From NCBI RefSeq assembly GCF_021043395.1, contig NZ_JAJNKE010000029.1, forward strand, positions 1 through 53,399: a stretch of DNA of 53,399 nt, given 5' to 3'. The position numbers and the translations under genes are program-made. Source of the DNA: Clostridium guangxiense. GTDB lineage: Bacteria; Bacillota; Clostridia; Clostridiales; Clostridiaceae. The notes beneath the pieces were generated by a model, which was not told the DNA's origin, ran no database searches, and was given only the letters and a program-made list of their open reading frames with translations. Positions 8,876 to 17,830 of the stretch are shown one piece after another (position 1 is the stretch's first letter; every line of letters starts with the position of its first letter).

Positions 8876-10021
8876 TTATACTTCTATATCCTTTCCTTCA
8901 TATATGTGTATTAGCATTTTTTTCATTTCTCCTTTTGAAATTGAGACTGGATTTACCTTAGTAGAACCAAGCATAGAATTAGAAACTAAAAGTTCAATAT
9001 CTCTTTCAAATGTCTCCTTATTTATACCAGCTTCTTTAATAGATACAGGTATATTTAAAACCTTCTTTAAATTTTTTATCTCGTCTATTATGTCTTTACT
9101 TCCTATAACTTTAGAAAGGTATTTAAGCTTATCGCTTACTAAAATATTTCTTGAATTATATTGAAGAACATAAGGAAGTACTATGGCATTTGTAAGTCCA
9201 TGGCCCAAATTATATCTTCCTCCAAAAGCATGAGAAATTCCGTGAACCATGCCAAGTCCAACATTTGCAAAAGCGCATCCAGCCATGCATTGAAAATTAT
9301 GTACTTTTTCCCTGCTTTCAATATCTTTGTTTTTATACGAAAGTGGAAGATATTTTATTAAACCTTCAATAGCTCCCTTTGCAATACTTTCTGTAAAGTC
9401 ATCAAGATTATTATTTGTATAACACTCAACCGCATGAGTCAAAGCATCCATTCCTGTTTCTGCTGCTATGTTATCCGGCATACTCATAGTTATTGCTGGA
9501 TCAAGTATTGCAAGATCTGGTATCAAACTTTCAGCTTTTATCGCAAGTTTAAGACTTTTCTCTCTAAAAGTTATTACCGATACCTGAGTCACTTCAGTTC
9601 CAGTTCCAGATGTAGATGGAATCGCTATAAAAGCTGTATTTTTTCTCTTTTTAGGTATTGATATATCAAATACATTACCAAAATTAATTTTCGGATATTC
9701 ATAAAATAATGTCATAACCTTTGCTGCATCTATTGGAGAACCACCTCCTGCAGCAATTACCACATCAGGTTTAAACTTGTTCATATCCTCTAATCCACTT
9801 ATTACGCTTTCCGTATCTGGATTTTTAGACACTCCAGCATGTACAAATACCTCTGAGCCCTTATCCTCAAAAATTTTTGTAATTTTATCTATGGTTCCAT
9901 TTTTAAACATTGACTTTCCACCAGTTACTATAAATACCTTATTAAAATTTTCATTTTTTAAAAATTCTATTGAGTTTCTGCCTGTAACAATTGCATTTCC
10001 ATGAAAAATTAATTTTTTCAA
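8876..10021 (-). CDS. Iron-containing alcohol dehydrogenase (4-hydroxybutyrate dehydrogenase-like)
   Basis: 381 residues, group III Fe-ADH. The nucleotide-binding loop is AAGGGSPIDAAKV, the phosphate/nicotinamide loop is IPSTSGTGTEVTQ, and metal ligands lie in MDALTHAVE and MVHGISHAFG...NLGHG. It interconverts an alcohol and an aldehyde with NAD(P)H in the cytoplasm. Next to a GABA-type aminotransferase, a plausible substrate is a semialdehyde such as succinate semialdehyde, giving 4-hydroxybutyrate; this is inference from context. The start is TTG, fixed by AAGGGGG eight bases before it. It is the first gene of the operon that runs to the aminotransferase, and a repeated operator-like sequence begins 14 bases upstream. 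Confidence 0.85.
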   Translation of the reverse strand: MKKLIFHGNAIVTGRNSIEFLKNENFNKVFIVTGGKSMFKNGTIDKITKIFEDKGSEVFVHAGVSKNPDTESVISGLEDMNKFKPDVVIAAGGGSPIDAAKVMTLFYEYPKINFGNVFDISIPKKRKNTAFIAIPSTSGTGTEVTQVSVITFREKSLKLAIKAESLIPDLAILDPAITMSMPDNIAAETGMDALTHAVECYTNNNLDDFTESIAKGAIEGLIKYLPLSYKNKDIESREKVHNFQCMAGCAFANVGLGMVHGISHAFGGRYNLGHGLTNAIVLPYVLQYNSRNILVSDKLKYLSKVIGSKDIIDEIKNLKKVLNIPVSIKEAGINKETFERDIELLVSNSMLGSTKVNPVSISKGEMKKMLIHIYEGKDIEV

Positions 10022-10034
10022 TTTTGCTTCCCCC

Positions 10035-10056
10035 TTGTATTTGTATTTGTATACAA
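10035..10056. promoter_or_regulatory. Probable GntR operator before the alcohol dehydrogenase operon
   Basis: The plus strand reads TTGTAT, then TTGTATTTGTATACAA. The last 16 bases are identical to the site at 4054-4069, with an extra TTGTAT half-repeat in front. It lies between the promoter region and the TTG start, where a bound repressor would block transcription. Confidence 0.55.
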
Positions 10057-10227
10057 TTGTGTGTAAAATTTATATAGCTGTTTTAATATATTGTTACTTT
10101 TTTCTTATACATTTTATTAATATGCTATCATATTTGATATTATTTTGCAATATTAATTTTATATTGTGTGATTTATATAAATCATGTAAAATATTTGTAT
10201 ATAAAGCAAATTAAGAGGGGGATTACT

Positions 10228-10389
10228 ATGCAAGCTACTGCTATGTTCACATTTATTAATCTAATAATTATTCTAGTTTTATTAGTTATGGGAATTTACG
10301 GATTCGTACTATTTGTTAAACTCGCCAATCGAGGAATCAAAGCACTTGATATTTACATAAGTGAAAAGTCTAAAAATAATGATAACTAA
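10228..10389 (+). CDS. Small membrane protein, unknown function
   Basis: 53 residues starting at ATG 10228, chosen because AGAGGGGG lies eight bases upstream; a longer in-frame extension to 10168 has no ribosome binding site. One transmembrane helix (about residues 7-30, rich in Ile/Leu/Val) is followed by a charged cytoplasmic tail ending SEKSKNNDN. I recognise no family. It stands alone, followed by a very long hairpin that should end its transcript. Confidence 0.6.
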   Translation: MQATAMFTFINLIIILVLLVMGIYGFVLFVKLANRGIKALDIYISEKSKNNDN

Positions 10390-10435
10390 GAATATCCTGT
10401 TACATTAAATTACATCAATAACCCTTACACCTTAA

Positions 10436-10540
10436 AAATCTTGGTAAAAAAATCGTAAAATACTTAGATATTTCAATCTGTTTGACCGATAGGGAGTTAT
10501 TGAAATATCTTAGGATTTTACGATTTTTTTACCTTAGATT
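10436..10540. terminator. Exceptionally long, nearly perfect hairpin between convergent genes
   Basis: Arms 10443-10477 and 10499-10533 are 35 bases each with only two mismatches, around a 21-base loop. Pairing extends about seven more bases outward through a one-base bulge (AAATCT / AGATTT). Each arm carries a run of seven A or T, so it could terminate transcripts from both sides. The length is well beyond an ordinary terminator. Confidence 0.7.
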
Positions 10541-10571
10541 TATAGAATTTTTTTAATGCTACAAAGTACTG

Positions 10572-11327
10572 TTACTTCGCAGCATCTTTCATTTCAACTT
10601 TATATTTATTCTTAAGCTGATCAATATACCAAGTGTACTTCATGCTTTGCCTTTCCTGCATTAACCTTTTTCTTATAGCTTCTTTTACACTTTCAAAATC
10701 TCTTGGTGCTGGTGGTATTTTGTCTTCAACTTTGATTAAGTGATATCCAAATTGAGTTTTTACAGGATTGCCAACTACTCCAACCTCTTGAGAAAATGCT
10801 GCTTCTTCAAATTCTGGAACCATTTGTCCCTTTGAAAAAGCTCCAAGATCTCCACCTCTTTCTTTTGATGGACAGCTTGAGTATTCTACAGCTGCATCCT
10901 CAAATGTTTTTCCTGCTTCTATTTCCTTCTTTATTTTTAAAGCTTCTTCTTCTGAATTTACAAGTATATGTTTTGCACTTATCTTTTCTGAATCCTGAAA
11001 TACTTCTTTATTTGCTTCATAATATCTTTCAAGTTCTGATTCTGCAACTGCTACTTCATTCATGACTTTATTTACTGCCATTTGAGTAAGTATCTGTTTC
11101 TTAGCTTCTTCTATTTGCTTTTTATAAATTTCATCATTCTCAAGTCCTGCATCCTTTGCATCCTCATAGATAAGTTCAAAAGAAATAACTTCATCTAAAA
11201 GTCTCTTTCTACCATCTTCCCCTTCAAAATACTGTTTTCTATCTTGTGGAAATCTTTCTGCAATTTCTTCAAGTTCTCTTTCTGTTATTTCTCTTCCGTT
11301 TACTACAGCCAAAATTTTCTCTTCCAT
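10572..11327 (-). CDS. Cytoplasmic parvulin-type peptidyl-prolyl isomerase
   Basis: 251 residues with no signal peptide. The N-terminal part (1-110) resembles the SurA/PrsA chaperone helices (REITERELEEIAERFP...). The central rotamase domain (about 115-208) has ISAKHILVNSEEEA, the GGDLGAFSKGQM loop and GYHLIKVEDK. It catalyses cis-trans isomerisation of prolyl bonds. Unlike PrsA it lacks a lipobox, so it should act inside the cell or reach the surface by another route. The ATG start has GAGGAGATAATAA upstream. It stands alone between the long hairpin and the mannoside regulator. Confidence 0.88.
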   Translation of the reverse strand: MEEKILAVVNGREITERELEEIAERFPQDRKQYFEGEDGRKRLLDEVISFELIYEDAKDAGLENDEIYKKQIEEAKKQILTQMAVNKVMNEVAVAESELERYYEANKEVFQDSEKISAKHILVNSEEEALKIKKEIEAGKTFEDAAVEYSSCPSKERGGDLGAFSKGQMVPEFEEAAFSQEVGVVGNPVKTQFGYHLIKVEDKIPPAPRDFESVKEAIRKRLMQERQSMKYTWYIDQLKNKYKVEMKDAAK

Positions 11328-11434
11328 TTATTATCTCCTCATAAACATATAATTTAAGTTAAACTAGATTAATAATAACATTATAACCATATCAGTTCAA
11401 CTGCTAATCCCAAAGTATATGCAATTTCGATTTT

Positions 11435-12457
11435 TTATCTAACAGAATCTCTTTCAATCAACTCTACTTCCATCATTATGCTTTCTATAGGCTCATCTCT
11501 ATGGTTAATTCTCCATAATAATCTACGTACAGCTTTCCTTCCCATCAATTCCTTATTTACTTTAACTGTAGTTAGTTTTGGCATCACCATATTGCACAAA
11601 ACTGTATCATCAAATCCTATAATAGAAACATCTTTTGGAATTTTATATTTCAATGTATTTAATGCATTGCTTAATTGAATTGCCGCACTATCATTGGAAC
11701 ATATAAAGGCTTCTGGCATTTCTTTTATATTAGACAATTTTTCTATTATAGACTTTACATCACTCTTTATTACGAATTCCTCCAAATTCCTTGTTATTGA
11801 AAATCTACCTGTATACTCATTTATATTTTTAGCTACCATAAAATCTTTTAATGCTTCATTATATCCAAAATATCTCTCTTTAATACTAATAGAATAATCC
11901 AAATCTCCAAAAAAACCTATATTTTTAAACCCCTTATCTATGAGATATTTAGTAGCTTTATATGTTCCAAAACTATTATTGGAAACTATACTATCTACAT
12001 TTTCCATAAAAGAAGTGTTATCAACTAAAACCATCGGTAAATTCATTTTTTTTAAGTCTGCAATGTATTGATTTGGTATATTGCCCAATGCTATAACCGC
12101 TGATGTTTTCTTTTCTTGAACACAAATTGGAATGGAATAATTTTCAGGATCAATAAAATTTACTATTAAAGTAATGCTATTTTTTTTAGCTTCATCTTCT
12201 ATTCCCTGAATTATTTTAGAATAAAAATATGGATCCTTAAAAAATCTACGTTCCAATAAAAGACATATATTTTTACTAGCAAATGTATTTAGATACTTAG
12301 TTTTTCTATCAAAGTATCCCATATCATTTGCCGTCTTTAACACCAGTGATCTTGTTTTCTCACTTACACCACTTTTATTATTTAGCACTAATGAGACTGC
12401 ATTTATCGATAATTTTAAGCTTTCTGCAATATCTTTCATAGTGACCTTTTTTGACAT
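11435..12457 (-). CDS. LacI-family transcriptional regulator of the mannoside operon
   Basis: About 340 residues. The N-terminal helix-turn-helix is VTMKDIAESLKLSINAVSLVLNN (broken here as VTMKDIAESLK and LSINAVSLVLNN), followed by a hinge and a periplasmic-binding-like sugar domain with SIIGFDDTVLCNMVMPKLT. I prefer the ATG at 12457 because AAGGA lies about eleven bases upstream and the protein then begins MSKKVTMKD as in relatives; an open frame extends to a TTG at 12481. It is the last gene of the operon and probably represses it, releasing DNA when a mannoside or its phosphate is present. Confidence 0.88.
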   Translation of the reverse strand: MSKKVTMKDIAESLKLSINAVSLVLNNKSGVSEKTRSLVLKTANDMGYFDRKTKYLNTFASKNICLLLERRFFKDPYFYSKIIQGIEDEAKKNSITLIVNFIDPENYSIPICVQEKKTSAVIALGNIPNQYIADLKKMNLPMVLVDNTSFMENVDSIVSNNSFGTYKATKYLIDKGFKNIGFFGDLDYSISIKERYFGYNEALKDFMVAKNINEYTGRFSITRNLEEFVIKSDVKSIIEKLSNIKEMPEAFICSNDSAAIQLSNALNTLKYKIPKDVSIIGFDDTVLCNMVMPKLTTVKVNKELMGRKAVRRLLWRINHRDEPIESIMMEVELIERDSVR

Positions 12458-12485
12458 AATATACATCATCCTTATAACCAATTTA

Positions 12486-13550
12486 TTAGTTCACATTTAT
12501 AAAATTCAGTACATCTTCTAAATGAAATTCAGCATAAGCCATAGAAGTATCTGATACACCGTAATATAATTTAATAATATTGTCTTCACATATAGCACCA
12601 CATGTAAATACAACGTTGCCAAAAAATCCATCCGTTTCGTAATTCATCCTTGGTGCCAATATTGGATTATTGCAGCGAGCTATTATCTTACTTGGATCAT
12701 TTAAATCAAGAAGTAGCGCACCTATACAGTATTTATCACTTTTATCTGCTCCATGGTATAATTCAAGCCAGCCTTTTGAAGTTTTTATAGGAACAGCACC
12801 AGCTCCTATTCTTCCATTATCCCATTTATTTTTTCTAAGCCCAATTAAGTGTTTGTGATTACCCCAATATAGCAAATTATCTGACTCAGAAATCCAAATT
12901 TCAGGATCTCCAACACTTTTTGATGCCGGTCTATTAAGAGCATAATATTTTCCGTTTATTTTTTCAGGAAATATTACAACATCTTTATTTTCTGGTGAAA
13001 ATATCATACCACAATTTTCCTTATTTCTAAAGTCTTTTGTTTTGATCATTACTTCACCTATTCCAAATTTTGAAACTCCACTAAAATATATGTAGTAAAC
13101 ATCGCCTATTTGAGACACCCTTGGATCTTCAATTCCAAAAGCTTCAAGTTCACCTTCCGGAAATATGAACGGGAAATCTTCTACCGAAAATTGTTTTCCG
13201 TCTTTGCTTCTTGCAATTCTTATATAGGATATTGACGTCAAATATTTAAAGCTTCCATCTTTCTTTATATTATCTTTTATAACTCTTGAGTCAGAAAAAT
13301 CATAATTCTTATCCTTTTTATCAAATTCTCTAACTTCTATTTTATTGGTTTCAGGGTTCATATATGCAGCTTTTATCTTTTCAGGATTGTTATTTATAGG
13401 CTTCTCTGCTACTCTCAAAAGAAGTATAGTTTCATCCTTATATCTAGCAGTTCCTGCATTAAAAGTGCCTATAACTTGGAATCCATCTATATATGGTCTT
13501 ACATCTTGAGGTTTAATTATTGGGTTTTTTTCATAGCGATATACTTTCAT
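12486..13550 (-). CDS. GH130-family beta-mannoside phosphorylase
   Basis: 354 residues, a five-bladed beta-propeller. Characteristic segments are AGTARYKDETILLLRVAE, FGIEDPRVS with the catalytic Asp, NGRIGAGAVPIKTSKGW, LELYHGAD, and FFGNVVFTCGAICE near the C-terminus. The family cleaves beta-mannosidic bonds with inorganic phosphate, giving mannose 1-phosphate. This sequence is of the shorter GH130_2-like type (beta-1,2- or beta-1,4-mannosides). The exact linkage cannot be decided by eye. The reaction saves ATP relative to hydrolysis plus kinase. It sits downstream of a sugar ABC importer that lacks a dedicated ATPase gene here. Confidence 0.85.
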   Translation of the reverse strand: MKVYRYEKNPIIKPQDVRPYIDGFQVIGTFNAGTARYKDETILLLRVAEKPINNNPEKIKAAYMNPETNKIEVREFDKKDKNYDFSDSRVIKDNIKKDGSFKYLTSISYIRIARSKDGKQFSVEDFPFIFPEGELEAFGIEDPRVSQIGDVYYIYFSGVSKFGIGEVMIKTKDFRNKENCGMIFSPENKDVVIFPEKINGKYYALNRPASKSVGDPEIWISESDNLLYWGNHKHLIGLRKNKWDNGRIGAGAVPIKTSKGWLELYHGADKSDKYCIGALLLDLNDPSKIIARCNNPILAPRMNYETDGFFGNVVFTCGAICEDNIIKLYYGVSDTSMAYAEFHLEDVLNFINVN

Positions 13551-13674
13551 TTCTCTGCCTCCTATAAGGTTATCAGCTCAAATATTAATTTATACATATC
13601 TCACAATGTCTTGAAAACATGTGAAAATTAAATTTCAACATGATAACCCTTCAATACGATTGATTCATTTTTAT

Positions 13675-14535
13675 TTATCCTTTTGTTCCTGTAAAACTTA
13701 TTCCCTCTACAAAATATTTCTGGCATGTAAAGAATAATATAAGCATCGGTAATAAGACCAATAAGGACGCTGCCATTAATGGTCCCCATTCCACTTTTTG
13801 TGCTCCATTAAACATAGCTAATCCCAGTTGAAGTGTAAACTTACTACTATCATTTAAATACATAAGAGGTCCAAGTAGATCATTCCATGAACCCTGAAAT
13901 GACATTATTCCTATAGTTATTAATGCCGGTTTAGATATTGGTAAATAAATTTTATAAAATATTTGAAATTTATTTGCTCCGTCTAAAGTTGCAGCCTCCA
14001 TCAATTCATTTGGCTGGCACATAAAAAATTGTCTTAGCAAAAATACAAATACAGCTTGGCCTCCAAAAAAGCAAGGAACTGTTAATGGAAGAAATGTATT
14101 TATCCAATTTAATCTTGTAAACATATTAAAAACAGGTATTAATGTAACTTCACTTGGAAGCATTATGGTAGATAATAAAATCAAAAACCATATATTTTTT
14201 CCCGGAAAATTAAATTTTGCAAATCCATAAGCTACCATTGCAGATACAAAAACCTCTGCAAAAACTCTTATAGCTGTTATAATGGTTGTATTACAAAAAT
14301 ATTTTAAAAAACTTATTTCTGTAACAGCTTTAGCATAATTTTGCCAGTGGAAACTATGTGGAAACCATTCAGGCGGCACCTGAAATATAATATTACTTGA
14401 TTTTAAGGAAGTCGAAATCATCCACAAAAGTGGCAATATGCACAATATTGAACATATAATTAAAAAAAGGTATATAAAAATATTTCTTATTAATATAGAT
14501 CTACGCCTTTCTAAATTCCTCTTTACATTTTGCAA
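13675..14535 (-). CDS. Carbohydrate ABC transporter permease (MalG-like)
   Basis: 286 residues with about six transmembrane helices. The coupling loop is EAATLDGANKFQIFYKIYLP (EAA motif), which docks on the shared sugar ATPase. This is the CUT1 class that imports oligosaccharides. The start is TTG at 14535, supported by GGAGGCAGG five bases upstream, and overlaps the end of the MalF-like gene by 13 bases, so the two are translationally coupled. The C-terminus KYFVEGISFTGTKG is normal for the family. Confidence 0.92.
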   Translation of the reverse strand: MQNVKRNLERRRSILIRNIFIYLFLIICSILCILPLLWMISTSLKSSNIIFQVPPEWFPHSFHWQNYAKAVTEISFLKYFCNTTIITAIRVFAEVFVSAMVAYGFAKFNFPGKNIWFLILLSTIMLPSEVTLIPVFNMFTRLNWINTFLPLTVPCFFGGQAVFVFLLRQFFMCQPNELMEAATLDGANKFQIFYKIYLPISKPALITIGIMSFQGSWNDLLGPLMYLNDSSKFTLQLGLAMFNGAQKVEWGPLMAASLLVLLPMLILFFTCQKYFVEGISFTGTKG

Positions 14536-15464
14536 TTTTTCCTGCCTCCTTCTTTGAATAACTTTTTAGAAAACCTTCTTTTTTTACTTGAACTAACTTC
14601 TCCACTATAAAACACCCAAATACTTGATGACTTAAATACCAATGCGGTCAAAATTAAAATTATTAAGAATAATATCCATGCCATAGCAGTGGCATATCCC
14701 ATTTTGAAATATTTAAATGCATTTTCATATAAATAAATCATATAAAACTTACCCTGGTTTCCAGCGCCACCTATGATATACGCATCATTAAACTTTCTAA
14801 AAGCTCCTACTATACCCATTACTAAGTTATAAAATATTATTGGTGATAGCATAGGAACTGTTATTTTTGTAAATTTTTCAAACCAACCTGCGCCGTCTAT
14901 TTCAGCTGCTTCATAAAGAGTTTTAGGTATGTCTTGAAGTCCTGCAAGATAAGTTAATATTCCTCCACCAGCTCCCCACACAGCTATCAATAAATATGAT
15001 GGCAGAACCCAATTTGGATCCGAAAGCCAGCCCGGTCCGCTTATACCAATCTTAGCTAATACCATGTTAATAAGTCCAAAGTTTTTATCAAGTATCCATC
15101 TCCACAACAAGGCTATGGAAACTCCTGAAACTACGGCCGGTAAATATAAAATTGTCCTAAAAACAGATATTCCTTTAATTTTATTGTTAAGAAACACAGC
15201 CAATGTTAGTGATGCCAATATACCTAAAGGGACAGAAAAAATTGCAAATTTAGCAGTTACAGTTAATGCATTTATAAACTGGTTATCGTGAAACAAATCT
15301 ATATAGTTTTTGAATCCTATAAAGGTAGGTGCAGTAAGTGAATTCCAATCTGTAAATCCAAAATAAAGAGCTTGTACAATAGGAATTAAATTAAAAATTA
15401 TGAATCCTAAAACCCAAGGTAATATAAATAAAAACCCTGCATATTTTTTTAAAAATTTTTTCAT
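14523..15464 (-). CDS. Carbohydrate ABC transporter permease (MalF-like)
   Basis: 313 residues with six transmembrane segments; the family signature EAAEIDGAGWFEKFTKITVP forms the cytoplasmic coupling helix. It pairs with the MalG-like subunit to form the CUT1 channel. The ATG start has AAAGGAG ten bases upstream. The C-terminal tail (SSSKKRRFSKKLFKEGGRKN) is unusually basic and overlaps the next gene. Confidence 0.92.
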   Translation of the reverse strand: MKKFLKKYAGFLFILPWVLGFIIFNLIPIVQALYFGFTDWNSLTAPTFIGFKNYIDLFHDNQFINALTVTAKFAIFSVPLGILASLTLAVFLNNKIKGISVFRTILYLPAVVSGVSIALLWRWILDKNFGLINMVLAKIGISGPGWLSDPNWVLPSYLLIAVWGAGGGILTYLAGLQDIPKTLYEAAEIDGAGWFEKFTKITVPMLSPIIFYNLVMGIVGAFRKFNDAYIIGGAGNQGKFYMIYLYENAFKYFKMGYATAMAWILFLIILILTALVFKSSSIWVFYSGEVSSSKKRRFSKKLFKEGGRKNCKM

Positions 15465-15553
15465 ACAGACAACTCCTTTAAAGTTCCTTAAATCTAAAAC
15501 TTAGCACACAATCCACTTCTAATGTAGCTTGTGCGCTAAAACCTTTTTAATTA

Positions 15554-16816
15554 TTATTCAGTAATAGATTTAATCTTATCTACCGCATCTTTTATCCCCT
15601 GCTCTGGTGTCTTTTTATTGTACAAAATTGGTTCATATAATTCATCGCTTAATGCAGTATCGATTTCCGCTTCCTTTTCTTGATTGTTAAAACCTCTTGC
15701 ATAAGCTGATGATTTCTTAATTACGTCTAAAGCATAAGCCTTTTCAGGTCTTACCTTAATTACATTGCTAAGCCCAGATTTTGTAGGCGAAACTATTTTC
15801 CACTTTTGAATAGCATTTGTAAGATCTACTAAAGCTTCATATGCAACATCCTTATTTTTAGTTTGCGATGATATAACAGTAGATGCAATCCAGCTAAATG
15901 TACTCTTTTTAGTTTCATACGGTATTTCAGACATACCAACTTTAAATTTTTCATTTACCTGATTTTCTATGTCATCGCCAGCTCCTCCAAAGAACATACC
16001 TATTTTCCCAGATTCAAATAACTGAGCATCACCCATGTTTTGAGCTTGTTCTTTATCCGGAGAAATTTTGTCCACATTTATCATTTTAGAAAGCATATTT
16101 AATCCTTTAAGTGCCTCTGGAGAGCCTAATTTTATCCTTCCATTTTTATCAATTGTTTCTCCACCATACGTCCATACCCATGTATTTATTGGTGGCCAAC
16201 CATCTATTACCGTACCCCATTGATCTATTTTTCCATCACCATTTTTATCTTTTGTAAGTTTTTTTGCAGCATTATCAAAGTCTTCCCATTTCCAACTTCC
16301 ATTTGGTTCTTCTATTCCAGCTTCCTTAAATAAAGCTTTGTTATAATACATAACAACTGGCTGACTTATCCATGGAAGCCCATATAATTTTTCTTTATAT
16401 TTCGCAGTGTCAAGAGGTCCAGCATAATAATTTTCAAGCTCAACTTTTTTATCTTTTTCAGCTTTATTCGTTATATCCATGATTGCTCCTACCTTGGCAT
16501 ACATAGGTATATATTCCTGAGACAACCACATTAAATCAGGTGCTTGTCTAGCTGATATCATGGTTTGAATTTTTTGATAATAATTTGACGGTATACTTTG
16601 AATTACTAATTTGTAATTCTTTGATTTAGCATTTAATTTGTTCACAAGATTTTGATATTCCTTTAATTCACTGGCACCTGCATAAGTTGCTACCTTTAAA
16701 GTTACTTTATTGGTATTTTTTTGAAAATCGCCATTTGCTCCACAGCCGTAAAAAGTTGTTGTAATTAAAACTAAAGTTAATAACAATCCTACCTCTTTTA
16801 TCCATTTACTATTCAT
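15554..16816 (-). CDS. Sugar ABC transporter, extracellular solute-binding lipoprotein
   Basis: About 420 residues from the ATG at 16816, chosen for AAGGAAGGA five bases upstream and because the signal peptide then begins MNSKWIKEVG. The lipobox is TTTFYGCG, with the Cys lipid-anchored outside the membrane. The SBP_bac_1 fold shows the usual ARQAPDLMWL and WKWEDFDNAAKKLTKD segments. A KDKNGDGKIDQWG stretch resembles a calcium-binding loop seen in several clostridial sugar-binding proteins. It presumably binds manno-oligosaccharides for the adjacent permeases, inferred from the GH130 gene. Confidence 0.9.
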   Translation of the reverse strand: MNSKWIKEVGLLLTLVLITTTFYGCGANGDFQKNTNKVTLKVATYAGASELKEYQNLVNKLNAKSKNYKLVIQSIPSNYYQKIQTMISARQAPDLMWLSQEYIPMYAKVGAIMDITNKAEKDKKVELENYYAGPLDTAKYKEKLYGLPWISQPVVMYYNKALFKEAGIEEPNGSWKWEDFDNAAKKLTKDKNGDGKIDQWGTVIDGWPPINTWVWTYGGETIDKNGRIKLGSPEALKGLNMLSKMINVDKISPDKEQAQNMGDAQLFESGKIGMFFGGAGDDIENQVNEKFKVGMSEIPYETKKSTFSWIASTVISSQTKNKDVAYEALVDLTNAIQKWKIVSPTKSGLSNVIKVRPEKAYALDVIKKSSAYARGFNNQEKEAEIDTALSDELYEPILYNKKTPEQGIKDAVDKIKSITE

Positions 16817-16863
16817 AAGAATCCTTCCTTTTCTATTATATTTAATAAGTTTTATCATAAAGC

Positions 16864-17805
16864 TTATTTTTCATATTGTATAAATGGATCATCAATTTCT
16901 ATTTCGTGAGCTTCTGCGTCACTTACTCCGCAATAAAGTTCTGCTTTGCCATCATCTCTTCTCACAATTCCTCCACTAAATATTACATCCACCAAATCTT
17001 TTCTCTTATAATCACCATCCTCAAAATTTTTCCTTGTAGCTATTATTTTCATTGGTGATGTTTCTCCTGTTGCAACATTAAATGCGAAGCTCGTTGAATA
17101 ATAATGTCTGTTTCCATCCTTATCAAATTTAGCAATATGCCCTAAAACTCCAATTAATCCATTTGATAATTTATAAATGCCATTAACCCCTCCCCATTCA
17201 TCCTTAATAAATTGATTTTTAAGAAGCTTTGCTTTTAATATATTCTCTGAATTTAACTCATCTAAAGAATTTAAAATTAAATATCCTATATTTGCACCAT
17301 CAAATTCATTTTTAGGTCTTGTAAAAACTAAAATCTTTCCGTCATTTAATTGTATAAGTCTTATATCTTTCATAAGTTCTGGGCCTTCTGCAAACCTCTG
17401 AAGTCTATTTAAGTTATTACCCTTATAAAAAACTGTTTTATAAAGGATACTATTTTTATCATCTTGTTTGTACCTTATTTCAACCCCACCCAAAATAAAC
17501 TCATTGCTAACTTTTGTTATAAACGGATCTTGGAGCTTTAAAATAGGCATGTCATCCTTTTTAACCCATATATCATTACCTACACTTTTAAAAAATACTG
17601 CTTCTGAATTCTCACTATCTCTTTTTTCAACTCGTCCAACTATTAGAGTATCCTGCCCATATTTAAATGGAGCTGTAATATTATATACGTCATTTTCATT
17701 CACACCCTTAAAATTTAACCGCTTAGAATAATAGCTTTGTAAATTCTTATTAGAAAATTCAAGTAAAAGTTCAGTTACATTTTTAACTTTTAAAGTAGTT
17801 TCCAT
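16864..17805 (-). CDS. MTP-1/DUF1861-family protein, predicted beta-propeller related to GH130
   Basis: 313 residues. It resembles the DUF1861 (MTP-1) family, whose members look like five-bladed propellers related to GH43/GH130/GH68 enzymes. Visible propeller-like strands are DTLIVGRVEKRDSE, DGKILVFTRPKN, NGLIGVLGHIA and IVRRDDGKAELYCGVSDAEAHEIEI. It is the first gene of the operon, ahead of the sugar-binding protein, so it probably acts on the imported beta-mannoside, for example as a second phosphorylase or hydrolase with different linkage or chain-length preference. The ATG start is preceded by GGGGGAC. The catalytic activity is inferred, not visible. Confidence 0.7.
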   Translation of the reverse strand: METTLKVKNVTELLLEFSNKNLQSYYSKRLNFKGVNENDVYNITAPFKYGQDTLIVGRVEKRDSENSEAVFFKSVGNDIWVKKDDMPILKLQDPFITKVSNEFILGGVEIRYKQDDKNSILYKTVFYKGNNLNRLQRFAEGPELMKDIRLIQLNDGKILVFTRPKNEFDGANIGYLILNSLDELNSENILKAKLLKNQFIKDEWGGVNGIYKLSNGLIGVLGHIAKFDKDGNRHYYSTSFAFNVATGETSPMKIIATRKNFEDGDYKRKDLVDVIFSGGIVRRDDGKAELYCGVSDAEAHEIEIDDPFIQYEK

Positions 17806-17830
17806 TCATAGTCCCCCAATTCATATGTAA

